A stretch of 64,000 bases of DNA from Conexibacter woesei Iso977N. Lineage in GTDB: Bacteria > Actinomycetota > Thermoleophilia > Solirubrobacterales > Solirubrobacteraceae. Positions 1-10,908 of the stretch are shown here, one piece after another (the stretch's first letter is position 1; each line of letters starts with the position of its first letter). The notes under the pieces were generated by a model. That model searched no databases. It had not been told where the DNA came from and saw only the letters and a program-made list of their open reading frames with translations. The translations under genes were made by a program, and so were the position numbers. The DNA lies in the NCBI RefSeq assembly GCF_000424625.1, contig NZ_AUKG01000001.1, forward strand, positions 62,001 through 126,000, given 5' to 3'.

Positions 1-68
1 AAGAAGCTGACGCGGACGTAGCTGTAGGGCGCGGCGGCGGCGCCTCAGCGCGCCGCCGGCCGCAGGGC

Positions 69-389
69 CTACTTCCTGGCGGCCTTCTTCTTGCGCGTCG
101 CGGCCGCCTTCTTGGCGGCCGCGCTGCGCTTGGCCTTGAGCTGGGCCGCGTTCTTCCTGCGCGTGGCCGCCGCCTTCCTGCCGGCGGCCCTGCGCTTGTC
201 CGGGCCCCTGAGGACCTCGGTGCGGATCGCGGCGGTCGCGTCCTCCAGCTGGTCCAGGAGCGCGCGGGCCTGCTGCTCGCCCTTCTTCGCGCCGCCGCGG
301 CCGCCGGCGATGACGGTCGCGACGCGCTTGCGGATGCCGTCCGCGTGCAGGCGCGCGATGAGGTCTTCCTGCTTGCTGTTGTTGGCCAT
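69..389 (-). CDS. Histone H1-like Lys/Ala-rich basic protein
   Basis: A 106-residue protein. Residues 1-60 form a modest, probably helical segment. Residues 62-106 are almost only Lys, Ala, Arg and Thr, with repeated AAATRKK-type blocks like the C-terminal tails of histone H1 and of actinobacterial nucleoid proteins. Such tails bind DNA or RNA without sequence specificity; a nucleoid role is inferred. The start is an ATG at 387-389. It is divergent from the DsbA-fold gene with only 35 bp between starts, so the promoters must overlap or the messages be nearly leaderless. No named family is certain. Confidence 0.75.
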   Translation of the reverse strand: MANNSKQEDLIARLHADGIRKRVATVIAGGRGGAKKGEQQARALLDQLEDATAAIRTEVLRGPDKRRAAGRKAAATRRKNAAQLKAKRSAAAKKAAATRKKKAARK

Positions 390-424
390 GCGGAAAGCGT
401 GCCCGGCGCGGCTAGCCTCGATGC

Positions 425-1273
425 ATGCCCGCGACCATCCACATCACCGAGTACACCGATCCCGCCTGCCCGTGGGCGTTCTCGGCGGAGCCGTTCCGCT
501 ACAAGCTGGAGTGGCTGTACGGCGACGCGATCGCGTGGAGCACGCGGATGGTCGGGCTGTCGGAGGACCCCGAGGACGCGGTCCGCGCCGGGTTCACGCC
601 CGAGGTGCTCAGCCAGGCGCTGGCGAGGATCGCCGACCTGCACGGGATGCCGATCGACACGTCGATCCGGGAGCGGATGTCCGCGTCGATCCCGGCCTGC
701 CGTGCCGTCGTCGCGACGCGCCTGAACGCACCCGACCGCGAGCGCGCCGTGCTGCGCGCGCTGCGGCTCCGGAACTTCAGGGGCGAGCCGCTCGACGCCG
801 ACGAGACGCTTGCGGGCGCCGCGAGCGACGCACGCGTGGACCCCGCCGACCTCGCCGCCTGGATGGCCGACCCCGCCACCCAGGACGCGCTCGACGCCGA
901 CATGGCCGCGGCCCGCGAGCCCACCGCCGCGGCGCGCGTGATGGATGCCCGCCTGGCCGACTGGCCCGGCGGCCGGCGCTACACGTGCCCGTCCTACGAG
1001 CTGGTCCGCGCGAGCGACGGCCTCCAGCTGTCGGCCCCCGGCTTCCAGCCCTTCCGCGTCTACGACGTCCTGACCGCCAACCTCGCCCCCGAGATCGAAC
1101 GCCGCGACAAGCCCACCGACGTCGCCACCGTCCTCGAATGGTCCGGCGAGCCGCTGGCGACCCGCGAGATCGCCGAGATCTGCGAGATCACCGACGAAGA
1201 AGCCCACACCCAGCTCCTCGAAGTCGCCACCCCCGACAACGTCGGCACCTCCGCCTTCTGGACGCTGCACTAG
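425..1273 (+). CDS. DsbA-fold (FrnE-like) thioredoxin family protein with CPWA motif
   Basis: A 282-residue soluble protein with no signal peptide. The N-terminus has a beta strand followed by DPACPWAFSAEP. This matches the DsbA/FrnE/2-hydroxychromene-2-carboxylate isomerase layout, where the motif is usually CPWC or CPFC. Only the first cysteine (near residue 15) is present, so a classical dithiol cycle is unlikely. The alpha-helical insert and C-terminal part fit the family length. The cytosolic substrate is unknown. A hairpin at 1290-1313 lies just downstream and probably ends transcription. Confidence 0.75.
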   Translation: MPATIHITEYTDPACPWAFSAEPFRYKLEWLYGDAIAWSTRMVGLSEDPEDAVRAGFTPEVLSQALARIADLHGMPIDTSIRERMSASIPACRAVVATRLNAPDRERAVLRALRLRNFRGEPLDADETLAGAASDARVDPADLAAWMADPATQDALDADMAAAREPTAAARVMDARLADWPGGRRYTCPSYELVRASDGLQLSAPGFQPFRVYDVLTANLAPEIERRDKPTDVATVLEWSGEPLATREIAEICEITDEEAHTQLLEVATPDNVGTSAFWTLH

Positions 1274-1289
1274 ACCTACAACAACCCAC

Positions 1290-1313
1290 CGCCGTGCCCT
1301 GGCGGGCACGGCG
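1290..1313 (+). terminator. Perfect 10-bp hairpin after the DsbA-fold gene
   Basis: CGCCGTGCCC (1290-1299) and GGGCACGGCG (1304-1313) are perfect inverted repeats with a TGGC loop. The hairpin starts 17 bp after the stop codon. It has no T tract, as is usual in GC-rich actinobacteria. A terminator role is inferred. Confidence 0.6.
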
Positions 1314-1320
1314 AGCCGAA

Positions 1321-1376
1321 GTTGTTCGGTTCATTTCGCTGGCGCCCATCCGAACAACTCGATATGTTCGGTTCAA
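1321..1376 (+). promoter_or_regulatory. TGTTCGG repeat array upstream of fic
   Basis: Two direct copies of TGTTCGGTTCA (1323-1333 and 1365-1375) flank an inverted CCGAACAAC (1350-1358). This last pairs with GTTGTTCGG at 1321-1329 as a 9-bp inverted repeat. The region is much less GC-rich than its surroundings. The last copy ends 1 bp before the fic ATG, so there is no room for a Shine-Dalgarno. The array looks like a repressor site covering the promoter of a leaderless or near-leaderless message. Confidence 0.55.
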
Positions 1377-2477
1377 ATGACATCGTCTTCTGCGAACAAC
1401 TATGCAGCTGGCGGAACGCGCGGTCGCCCGCCCCGCGATGTCGTCTACGAGCGTCTGCACGTTCAGATCGGCGAGCTACGCGACCGACTCGGCGGATTGC
1501 CGTCGCCACTGGAAGCCAAGGACATCTGGCGAGGGATCTGGCTCGAGGAAGCACACCATTCGACGGCCATCGAAGGCAACACGCTGGTGCTCAAGCAGGT
1601 CGCGCAGCTCCTCAACGAAGGCCGTGCCGTAGGCGACAAGGAGCTCCGCGAGTACATGGAGGTCCAGGGGTACGGCAACGCCGCCGACTGGGTGTACGGC
1701 CACGGCCTGGACCCCGGAGCCTGGTCGAAGAGCGAGCCTCTGACGATCACCGACCTGCGCCACGTACACCGCTTGGTCATGGACCTCGTCTGGGACGTCG
1801 CCCCGCACCCGCAGGCCACGGATCGTGAACGCCCGGGCTCGTTCCGTGAACACGACATCGAGCCTTTTCCCGAGGGGATGCGACCGCCCTCGTTCGTCGA
1901 CGTCCCACGCCTGGTTTCAGACTGGATCGAAGACGTCAGAGGACTGCCCGGCGCAGATCCGCTGAGCTTTCCCGAAGCGCTGGCTCAGATCCACGCTCGA
2001 TTCGAGCAGATCCATCCGTTCCTCGACGGCAACGGTCGCACGGGCCGACTGGCGTTGAACCTGGTCCTCGTCCGCCTCGGCTATCCGCCCGCGATCATCT
2101 ACAAGCGCGAGCGCGCTCAATACCTCAAAGCTCTGCGACGTGCCGATCGCGGAGACCACGGCTCGCTCGGCGAGCTGCTGGCGCGCGCGGTGCTCGACAA
2201 CCTGTACAAGTTCGTCGTCCCGGCCATTGCGGGCCCTGCGCGCCTCGTGCCCCTTCCGGCACTGGCCGACGACCTCCTGTCGGCCGACGCGCTTCGCGTC
2301 GCCGCGGCGCGAGGCCGGCTCGAAGCGACGAAGGGGGCCGACGGCACTTGGCGCAGCTCTCGCGTCTGGGTCGAGGCGTATCGAGCAACTCGACACCAGC
2401 GTCGCGAGAGGATCTCCTCCGTCGTGGAACCAGACGAGGACGCCCCGAACCCGAACCAGACCTCGATGCTCGAGTGA
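1377..2477 (+). CDS. Fic family protein (class II, with C-terminal helix-turn-helix-like segment)
   Basis: A 366-residue protein. The Fic core motif HPFLDGNGR spans residues 213-221, with catalytic His213 and the anion-hole/ATP Gly-Asn-Gly-Arg. Fic enzymes mostly transfer AMP from ATP to target hydroxyls. The autoinhibitory motif STAIEGN (residues 62-68) places it in class II, where the inhibitory glutamate lies N-terminal to the core. Residues of about 300-345 (LLSADALR..GRLEATK..W..SRVWVEAY) resemble excisionase-type DNA-binding helix-turn-helix domains. No separate antitoxin gene is adjacent. The upstream TGTTCGG repeats may be its own operator. The target protein is unknown. Confidence 0.88.
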   Translation: MTSSSANNYAAGGTRGRPPRDVVYERLHVQIGELRDRLGGLPSPLEAKDIWRGIWLEEAHHSTAIEGNTLVLKQVAQLLNEGRAVGDKELREYMEVQGYGNAADWVYGHGLDPGAWSKSEPLTITDLRHVHRLVMDLVWDVAPHPQATDRERPGSFREHDIEPFPEGMRPPSFVDVPRLVSDWIEDVRGLPGADPLSFPEALAQIHARFEQIHPFLDGNGRTGRLALNLVLVRLGYPPAIIYKRERAQYLKALRRADRGDHGSLGELLARAVLDNLYKFVVPAIAGPARLVPLPALADDLLSADALRVAAARGRLEATKGADGTWRSSRVWVEAYRATRHQRRERISSVVEPDEDAPNPNQTSMLE

Positions 2478-2498
2478 GCGCCGTCGCACGGTACTGAG

Positions 2499-3188
2499 CT
2501 AGGACGCCAGGCCTGGGATGCGGGTCAGGGCTGTGGGGACTTCGCGGAGCATGTCGATGACGATGTCGGCGCCGTAGAGGTCGGTGGCTCGGAACGGGCC
2601 GGTGGAGATGGCGATGCAGTGGGTGCCGTCCGCGCGGGCGCAGGCGATGTCGCGGGGTGTGTCGCCGATGACGACTGTCCTCTCCGGGGCGATGTTGCCC
2701 GCGCGGGAACGGGCGAGGGCGGGGAGGTCGGCGCGGTCTTCGGAGTCGCTGCCGAAGGCGCCTTGGCCGGGGGCGAAGAAGTGGCCGAGGCCGCCGGCGG
2801 CGAGCTTCCGGCGGGCGACGCATTCGAGGTTGCCGGTGACGAGCGAGAGCGTCACGTCGTCGCGTGCTGACAGCTTCTCCAGCAGCTCCAGCGCTCCGGG
2901 CGCCACGTGGTCCGACAGGTCCGCGGGGCACAGGCGCTTGTACTCCGCGCACGCCTGCACGCGCACGTCGGCGGCACGCTCGTCGATGCGCTCCGCGCTC
3001 ACGCCGGCAAGCGTCAGGATCTGCCGCGCGATCGCGTCGTCGGTCCGGCCGGCGGCCTCGATCTTGCCTTCTGGGATCTCCCTGAGATGATGCACCCGTC
3101 GCAGCGCAGCGTGCAGCGCCTCGGCGTGAGCCCGCGACGCCTTGAGCATCAGCGTCCCATCGATGTCGAAGAGCAGCAGCGTCGGCAC
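2499..3188 (-). CDS. HAD family hydrolase (phosphoglycolate phosphatase-like)
   Basis: A 229-residue protein with the full HAD motif set. FDIDGT at residues 7-12 gives nucleophile Asp8 and acid/base Asp10. SLVTGN provides motif II, and VVIGDTPRDIACA carries the motif IV acid. An alpha-helical C1 cap lies between motifs I and II, as in the Gph/PGP branch, which dephosphorylates small phosphoesters in the cytosol. The exact substrate cannot be read from sequence. It is convergent with fic and divergent from the sigma factor gene, with a palindrome in the shared upstream region. Confidence 0.85.
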   Translation of the reverse strand: MPTLLLFDIDGTLMLKASRAHAEALHAALRRVHHLREIPEGKIEAAGRTDDAIARQILTLAGVSAERIDERAADVRVQACAEYKRLCPADLSDHVAPGALELLEKLSARDDVTLSLVTGNLECVARRKLAAGGLGHFFAPGQGAFGSDSEDRADLPALARSRAGNIAPERTVVIGDTPRDIACARADGTHCIAISTGPFRATDLYGADIVIDMLREVPTALTRIPGLAS

Positions 3189-3250
3189 CCAGGGGATTAG
3201 ATCACCGACTTCTTCACCACGTGCCCTCGCAATGTGTTTATGCTCAAGTC

Positions 3251-3267
3251 TGCTTTTTCAAAAAGCA
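3251..3267. promoter_or_regulatory. 17-bp palindrome in AT-rich divergent region
   Basis: TGCTTTTT and AAAAAGCA flank a single central base, a perfect 8-bp inverted repeat apart from the centre. It sits in an unusually AT-rich patch (about 3228-3272) between the divergent HAD and sigma-factor genes. A TATGCT hexamer just upstream (about 3238-3243) could be a -10 element for the plus-strand gene, placing the palindrome near +1. An operator role is inferred. Confidence 0.5.
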
Positions 3268-3297
3268 TTTGTCGACGTTGTGAGGCTGGGCTTACGG

Positions 3298-3849
3298 ATG
3301 AGAACGGGGATGCTGACGACGGTGCGGGACGTGGAGACGTTCCGGGACTTCTACCTCGCCAACGCGCAGCGGCTCGTCGTGTTCTTCACGCGGCGCACGC
3401 TCAACGCGGAGGTCGCGCTCGACCTCACGGCGGAGACGTTCGCGGTCGCGCTGCAGCGCCGCGGGCAGTTCAGGGGCGCGACGGAGGCCGAGGCGGAAGG
3501 CTGGCTGTTCGCGATCGCCCGCTCGCAGCTCTCGCACTACTGGCGCCGCGGCGTCGCCGAACGGCGCGCGCTGGAGCAGGTCGGCATCGACCCGCCGTCG
3601 ATCTCCCAGGGCGAGCTCGAGCGGATCGAGGAGCTCGCCGGCCTCCCGGACCTGCGCGACCGGATCCGCGACGCGATCGCCGGCATCCACCCGCAGCAGG
3701 CCTACGCGGTCACCCAGCGCGTCGTCCTGGAGCGCGACTACGAGGACCTCGCGCAGGAGCTCGGCGTCTCCCAGGACGTCGTCCGCGCCCGCGTGTCCCG
3801 CGGCCTGCGCGCGCTCGCGGCGACCGACCGCCTCGCGGCCGCCGCGTAG
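3298..3849 (+). CDS. ECF-type RNA polymerase sigma factor (sigma-70 family)
   Basis: A 183-residue protein. Region 2 includes FYLANAQRLVVFFTRRT and DLTAETFAVALQRRGQF, the pattern of ECF sigma-2 domains that bind core polymerase and the -10 element. WLFAIARSQLSHYWRR closes region 2. Region 4 near the C-terminus has the helix-turn-helix DLAQELGVSQDVVRARVSRGLRAL, which would contact the -35. I chose ATG 3298, in frame with alternative ATG 3310. Longer starts would run into the divergent promoter region. No anti-sigma gene is adjacent, so control is probably by its own promoter or an unlinked partner. Confidence 0.85.
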   Translation: MRTGMLTTVRDVETFRDFYLANAQRLVVFFTRRTLNAEVALDLTAETFAVALQRRGQFRGATEAEAEGWLFAIARSQLSHYWRRGVAERRALEQVGIDPPSISQGELERIEELAGLPDLRDRIRDAIAGIHPQQAYAVTQRVVLERDYEDLAQELGVSQDVVRARVSRGLRALAATDRLAAAA

Positions 3850-3851
3850 AC

Positions 3852-3870
3852 CGCCGGCGCCGCGCCGGCG
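3852..3870. terminator. GC palindrome between convergent genes
   Basis: A near-continuous palindrome with arms CGCCGGCGC and GCGCCGGCG lies between the sigma-factor stop and the stop of the opposite-strand M42 peptidase. It could fold on either transcript as a short stem and serve as a bidirectional terminator. There is no T tract. Confidence 0.45.
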
Positions 3871-4926
3871 CTAGCGCTCGAAGGACGTCTCAGCGGTCAG
3901 CCGCTGCGCGAACGCCGCGATCAGCTGCGCGCCCGCCAGCACGTCGCTCAACTGGACCAGCTCGACCGGCGAGTGCATGTAGCGCAGCGGCAGGCTGATC
4001 AGGCCCGTCGGGATCCCCTGGCGCGCGACGTGGATCGCGTCCGCGTCGGTGCCTGTGAACCGCGCCGAGGCGCTCAGCGTGTGGTCGATCCTCTCGGCCT
4101 CGGCCGCCGCGACCAGCTCGTCGAAGACGCGCGGGTGCATCGTCGAGCCGCGCTCGATCACGGGGCCCGAGCCGAACGGGTGCGAGCCGTTCTCCTTCTC
4201 GTCGATCCCCGGCGCGTCGGTCGCGTGCGTCACGTCGACCACGACGACCACGTCCGGCCGCAGCGAGTACGCCGTCGTCCGCGCGCCCGCGAACGTGATC
4301 TCCTCCTGCACCGCGGCGACCGCCACGACGTCGCCCGCCGCACCGCCGGCCTCGGCGACCAGCCGGGCGGCCTCGTAGGCGACGAAGCAGCCGAGGCGGT
4401 TGTCCATCGCACGCGCGACGAAGCGGTCGTTGGGCAGCTCCAGCGGCTCGGCGTCGATCACCGCGACGTCGCCGACCCGGACCAGCGCCTTCGCCTCGTC
4501 GCCGTCCTTGGCGCCGATGTCGATGTGCATGTCCTTCATCTCGGCGGCGGCCCTGCGCTCGTCCGGCTTGAGCAGGTGGATCGGCTTCTTGCCGACGACG
4601 CCGCGGACCTCGCCGTCCCTCGTCGTCAGCACGACGCGCTGGCCGACCAGGATCACCGGGTCCCAGCCGCCGACGCCGATGAAGTACAGGTAGCCCTTGT
4701 CGTCGATGTGCGTGACGATCAGGCCGATCTCGTCGATGTGGCCGACGATCGCGACCGTCGGGCCGTCGCCGGTCCCCTTCACGCGTGCGGTGACCGAGCC
4801 CATGACGTCGGTCGACACGTCGGCGAACGGCGCGCACGCCTCGGCGAACGCCCTCGCCGGCGCGGTCTCGTAGCCCGAGGGGCCGGTGGCGGTGAGCAGC
4901 GAGCGCAGGACGTCGGGGAGCGGCAT
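3871..4926 (-). CDS. M42 family metallopeptidase (aminopeptidase/endoglucanase-like)
   Basis: A 351-residue cytosolic protein. Metal ligands are visible: H63 and D65 in GHIDEIGLI, the bridging Asp in ARAMDNRLGC, the catalytic Glu-Glu in VQEEITFAG, and a C-terminal His in RYMHSPVE. This is the M42 di-metal aminopeptidase signature; such enzymes form tetrahedral dodecamers that trim peptides. Length is normal. A GTG three codons upstream (4935) is possible, but ATG 4926 is preferred. The gene is divergent from the GGDEF-EAL gene across about 87 bp. Confidence 0.9.
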   Translation of the reverse strand: MPLPDVLRSLLTATGPSGYETAPARAFAEACAPFADVSTDVMGSVTARVKGTGDGPTVAIVGHIDEIGLIVTHIDDKGYLYFIGVGGWDPVILVGQRVVLTTRDGEVRGVVGKKPIHLLKPDERRAAAEMKDMHIDIGAKDGDEAKALVRVGDVAVIDAEPLELPNDRFVARAMDNRLGCFVAYEAARLVAEAGGAAGDVVAVAAVQEEITFAGARTTAYSLRPDVVVVVDVTHATDAPGIDEKENGSHPFGSGPVIERGSTMHPRVFDELVAAAEAERIDHTLSASARFTGTDADAIHVARQGIPTGLISLPLRYMHSPVELVQLSDVLAGAQLIAAFAQRLTAETSFER

Positions 4927-5013
4927 CGCGCGCACGTTATCGCCTGTCCGGGTGGTGCGGGTCCTCCAACCGGGGGATGCTCGCGGGCCCCCAGCGGTCC
5001 GACTACCGGGAAG

Positions 5014-7191
5014 ATGACCGCCGCCCTCTCACTGCAGGGAGTCGAGGACGCACGCCACGTCCTGTTCTGCCTTGCTGCGGCCGCGGCCATCCTCTGGCGC
5101 GCGCGCACGATGCGCGGCGACCGCCGGCTGTGGACGCTGATCGGGATCGCCGCGGCCTGCGACGCGGTCGCCCTGACCCTCTGGACGTACGTCTGGGACA
5201 GCACCCAGCCGTCGCTCGCCGACCCGCTCTGGGCGATGTTCTACATCTTGAACCTGGTCGCGTTCGCGCGCCTGCTGCGCGACCGCGTCGGCGGCGCGCT
5301 GCGGACGTTCTCGTTCGACGCGCTCGGCATCGCGGTCTACCTGACCGCGATCGGCAGCGCGATCTTCGTGCGCGCGACGATGCACCGGACCGGCATCGGC
5401 GAGCTGCAGGCCGCGGGCTACGTCGGCTACGTCGCGCTCGACGCCGCGCTGTTCTCGGTGATCTTCGCGGTGTCGTCGTTCACGGGCCGCGCCACGGGCG
5501 GAGGCCAGGACCGCGTGCTCGGCATGGCGTTCGTGGTCACCTGCGCGGGCGACGCGCTGTTCGTGCTCAGCCAGGCCGGCTGGATCGGCGACACCGAGTG
5601 GATCTCGACGCTCTTCTGGGAGGGCGGGCTGATCGTGCTCGCCTGCGCCGCGTTCGCGCGGCCCCCACGCGCCGGGACGCTGCGCGTCGGCGGCTGGTGG
5701 GAGAGCGTGCCGACGCTGACCTGGATCGCCGCAGGCGGCGGGGTCCTGGTCGCCTCGGTGCTCTGGGACATGCCGGCGATCGTCCCGGTGCTCGGCGCGC
5801 TGACGCTCGTGCTCGCCGGGATCCGCGCGCGCCGCGTCGTCACCGAGGTCAGGGACCTCGTGATCGTCCGGGCCGAGTCGCTCGAGGACGAGCTGACCGG
5901 CCTGCCCAACCAGCGCGCGCTGTTCGGCGAGCTGGAGCTGCTGATGCGCGCCGGCGGGCGCGACGGCCAGCGCCACACGCTGCTGATCGGCCACCTCGAG
6001 GGCTTCAGCGAGCTGACCGACACGCTCGGCCACGAGGCCGCGCAGCAGCTCCTGCGCCACGTCGCCGACCGCCTGCGCGGCGTCGCGCCCGGGACGCTCG
6101 CGCGCCTGGACCGCGACGAGCTCGCCACGATCGTCGAGGACGACGACACGCCCGAGGACGTCGCCGCCGCGCTGGAGCACGCGCTGACCGCCGCGCCGCT
6201 GGTGATGGACGGGATCGCGATCTCGGTCCGGCCGGTCTTCGGCCACGCGCGCTTCCCCGACGACGCGCAGACGGTCGCCGAGCTGGCCCGCCGCGCCGAC
6301 GTCGCGCGCCGCGACGCCCGCGCCCGCGGCCTCGACATCGCGCCGTATGACCCGGCGCGCGACCACCACTCGCGCGACCGCCTGGAGCTGGCCGCCGACC
6401 TGCGCGCCGCGCTGCGCGCGCATCCCGCGTCGCCCGACGGGCTGTGGCTGGCCCTGCAGCCCCAGATCGAGCTGGCCACCGGCGCGGTCGCCGGCGTCGA
6501 GGCGCTGATCCGCTGGGAACATCCGGCGCGCGGGCCGGTCTCCCCCGCCGAGCTGCTGCCGGTCGCCGAGCGCTCCGGCCTGATGAGCGAGCTGACCGAC
6601 TGGGTCCTGGACCGCGCGCTCGCCGACCTGGCGCAGCTGCGCGCCGGCGGCCACCCGCTGCTGCGCGTGTCGGTCAACGTCTCGGCGATCACGCTCGTCG
6701 ACGTCCGGCTCGCCTCCCGGATCGGCGCCGCGCTCCAGCGCCACGCCGTCCCGCCGGAGGCGCTGACCGTCGAGGTCACCGAGGACGCCGTCATGGCCGA
6801 CCACCGCCGCGCGCGCGAGGTGCTGGGCCAGATCGCCGCGCTCGGCGTCGAGATCTCGATCGACGACTTCGGGACCGGCCACTCGTCGCTGGGCCAGCTG
6901 CGCCACGTCCCGGCCGACGAGCTGAAGATCGACCGCAAGTTCGTCTCCGGCATGGCCACCGATCCGCTCGACGAGGAGATCGTCCGATTGGTCGTGGCGC
7001 TTGGGCGGCGGATGGGCCTGCGCGTCGTGGCCGAGGGGATCGAGACCGACCAGGAGGAGCTGATGCTCCGTCGCCTGGGCTGCGATCTGGTGCAGGGCTT
7101 CGGCGTCGGGCGCCCGCTGGGCGCCCCGGACCTCGCGCGCTGGCTGCACGACCGGCGTGACCAAGTCGTGGCTGCCGCGTTGCACGGGTAG
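5014..7191 (+). CDS. Membrane GGDEF (degenerate)-EAL protein, probable c-di-GMP phosphodiesterase
   Basis: A 725-residue protein. Residues 1 to about 275 hold eight or nine hydrophobic segments, an integral-membrane sensor region. A GGDEF domain follows (about 290-420), but its signature reads LDRDE near residue 364 instead of GGDEF, so cyclase activity is unlikely. The EAL domain keeps VEALIRWEH (near 495), DDFGTGHSS (near 616), LKIDRKFV and VVAEGIET, which carry the metal and catalytic residues. Net activity is therefore predicted to be c-di-GMP hydrolysis. The start is ATG 5014 after GGGAAG. A stand-alone receiver gene follows 54 bp downstream. Confidence 0.88.
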   Translation: MTAALSLQGVEDARHVLFCLAAAAAILWRARTMRGDRRLWTLIGIAAACDAVALTLWTYVWDSTQPSLADPLWAMFYILNLVAFARLLRDRVGGALRTFSFDALGIAVYLTAIGSAIFVRATMHRTGIGELQAAGYVGYVALDAALFSVIFAVSSFTGRATGGGQDRVLGMAFVVTCAGDALFVLSQAGWIGDTEWISTLFWEGGLIVLACAAFARPPRAGTLRVGGWWESVPTLTWIAAGGGVLVASVLWDMPAIVPVLGALTLVLAGIRARRVVTEVRDLVIVRAESLEDELTGLPNQRALFGELELLMRAGGRDGQRHTLLIGHLEGFSELTDTLGHEAAQQLLRHVADRLRGVAPGTLARLDRDELATIVEDDDTPEDVAAALEHALTAAPLVMDGIAISVRPVFGHARFPDDAQTVAELARRADVARRDARARGLDIAPYDPARDHHSRDRLELAADLRAALRAHPASPDGLWLALQPQIELATGAVAGVEALIRWEHPARGPVSPAELLPVAERSGLMSELTDWVLDRALADLAQLRAGGHPLLRVSVNVSAITLVDVRLASRIGAALQRHAVPPEALTVEVTEDAVMADHRRAREVLGQIAALGVEISIDDFGTGHSSLGQLRHVPADELKIDRKFVSGMATDPLDEEIVRLVVALGRRMGLRVVAEGIETDQEELMLRRLGCDLVQGFGVGRPLGAPDLARWLHDRRDQVVAAALHG

Positions 7192-7245
7192 GGCCTTCCG
7201 TATTGGCAACGGCGTACCGCGTCGGCCATCCTTCCTCCCCTCCCC

Positions 7246-7644
7246 ATGATCCGCGTCCTCGTCGTCGACGACCACCCCGTGTTGCGTGCCGGGCTCGAGG
7301 CCGTCCTACGGGCAGAGCCCGGATTCCGGTGCGTCGGCGGTGCGGAGAACGGCATCGAGATGTGGACGCTGCTGCGGCGCGGCAGGCCGGACGTCGTCGT
7401 GCTCGACCACCGCCTCGGCGACGAGGACGGCATCGAGCTCTGCATGGAGGTCCGGACCGAGCCGAGCCCGCCGGCGGTGCTGCTCTACACGGCGGACCCG
7501 AGCGCGGCGGTCGAGCGCGCAGCGGTCGCGGCGGGCGCACACGGGATCGTCGACAAGGCGGTCGACGTCGGTGTGCTGTTCGACGCGATCCGGGTCGCCG
7601 GACGGCGACCCGGATCGAGCGGCGAAGACGCTGCGGTGGCCTGA
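7246..7644 (+). CDS. Stand-alone response regulator receiver (REC)
   Basis: A 132-residue protein holding one receiver domain. Acidic residues at DDHP (9-10), the phospho-acceptor Asp in VVVLDHRLG (near 54), a Thr in LLYTAD and the Lys in IVDKAVD are all present. The sequence resembles the NarL/LuxR receiver class but ends after about 20 variable residues with no helix-turn-helix. It may act by protein contact on the neighbouring GGDEF-EAL protein or another kinase partner. It converges on aconitase with 3 bp between stops. Confidence 0.85.
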   Translation: MIRVLVVDDHPVLRAGLEAVLRAEPGFRCVGGAENGIEMWTLLRRGRPDVVVLDHRLGDEDGIELCMEVRTEPSPPAVLLYTADPSAAVERAAVAAGAHGIVDKAVDVGVLFDAIRVAGRRPGSSGEDAAVA

Positions 7645-7647
7645 CGC

Positions 7648-10482
<2,835 letters not shown>

Positions 10483-10497
10483 GGTTTCGTGGTCCTT

Positions 10498-10908
10498 TCA
10501 GCGATCGGCGGGGAGCACCACGAAAGGCTGCCCGTCAGGGGTAAAGACAGATCGGAAGTGCTGGTCGAAGGTGACGATGCGGTCCGTGCGGAGGATGCCC
10601 GCCAGCGCGACCAGCGAGGCGTCGGTCAGGCCGAGGAAGGGATGACGTCGCGCGATGCGGATCGTCTCGTGGAGCCCTTCGGCCCACCAGCGCAAGCCAA
10701 AGGCACCGTCGTCGAAGTTGTCCCACAGGACACGTGCCGCCGGCTCGCCGCCGTACTTCGTGACGAGGTAGTCCATCTCGTTGAGCGCGAGCGGCGTCGT
10801 GAAGAGATCCTCGTCGGTCTCGGCGTACCACTCGGCCGCTTCGCGATGTCGTGGGCTCCGCTCGGCGATGAGCGCGACGAGGAAGTTCGTGTCGAGGACG
10901 ACGCTCAA
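10498..10908 (-). CDS. vapC: PIN-domain ribonuclease toxin (VapC-like)
   Basis: A 136-residue PIN-domain protein. The acidic residues expected of the family are visible: Asp in VLDTNFLVAL (residue 6), Glu in LALNEMDYL, Asp in LGLTDASLVALA and Asp in IVTFDQHF. VapC toxins cleave RNA using Mg. It begins at TTG 10908, overlapping the vapB stop by 4 bp (TTGA), typical of toxin-antitoxin coupling. Its stop lies within the ribosome-binding region of acnA. Confidence 0.88.
   Translation of the reverse strand: MSVVLDTNFLVALIAERSPRHREAAEWYAETDEDLFTTPLALNEMDYLVTKYGGEPAARVLWDNFDDGAFGLRWWAEGLHETIRIARRHPFLGLTDASLVALAGILRTDRIVTFDQHFRSVFTPDGQPFVVLPADR

Noticed and set aside
3973-5013. Long N-terminal extension of the GGDEF-EAL frame
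   Set aside because: This part lies opposite the M42 peptidase and reads as low-complexity Arg/Asp/Val. The real protein starts at ATG 5014 with membrane helices.
4936-5013. Possible RNA element between M42 and GGDEF-EAL genes
   Set aside because: Only 78 bp, GC-rich, with no conserved fold I recognise; taken as a plain divergent promoter region.
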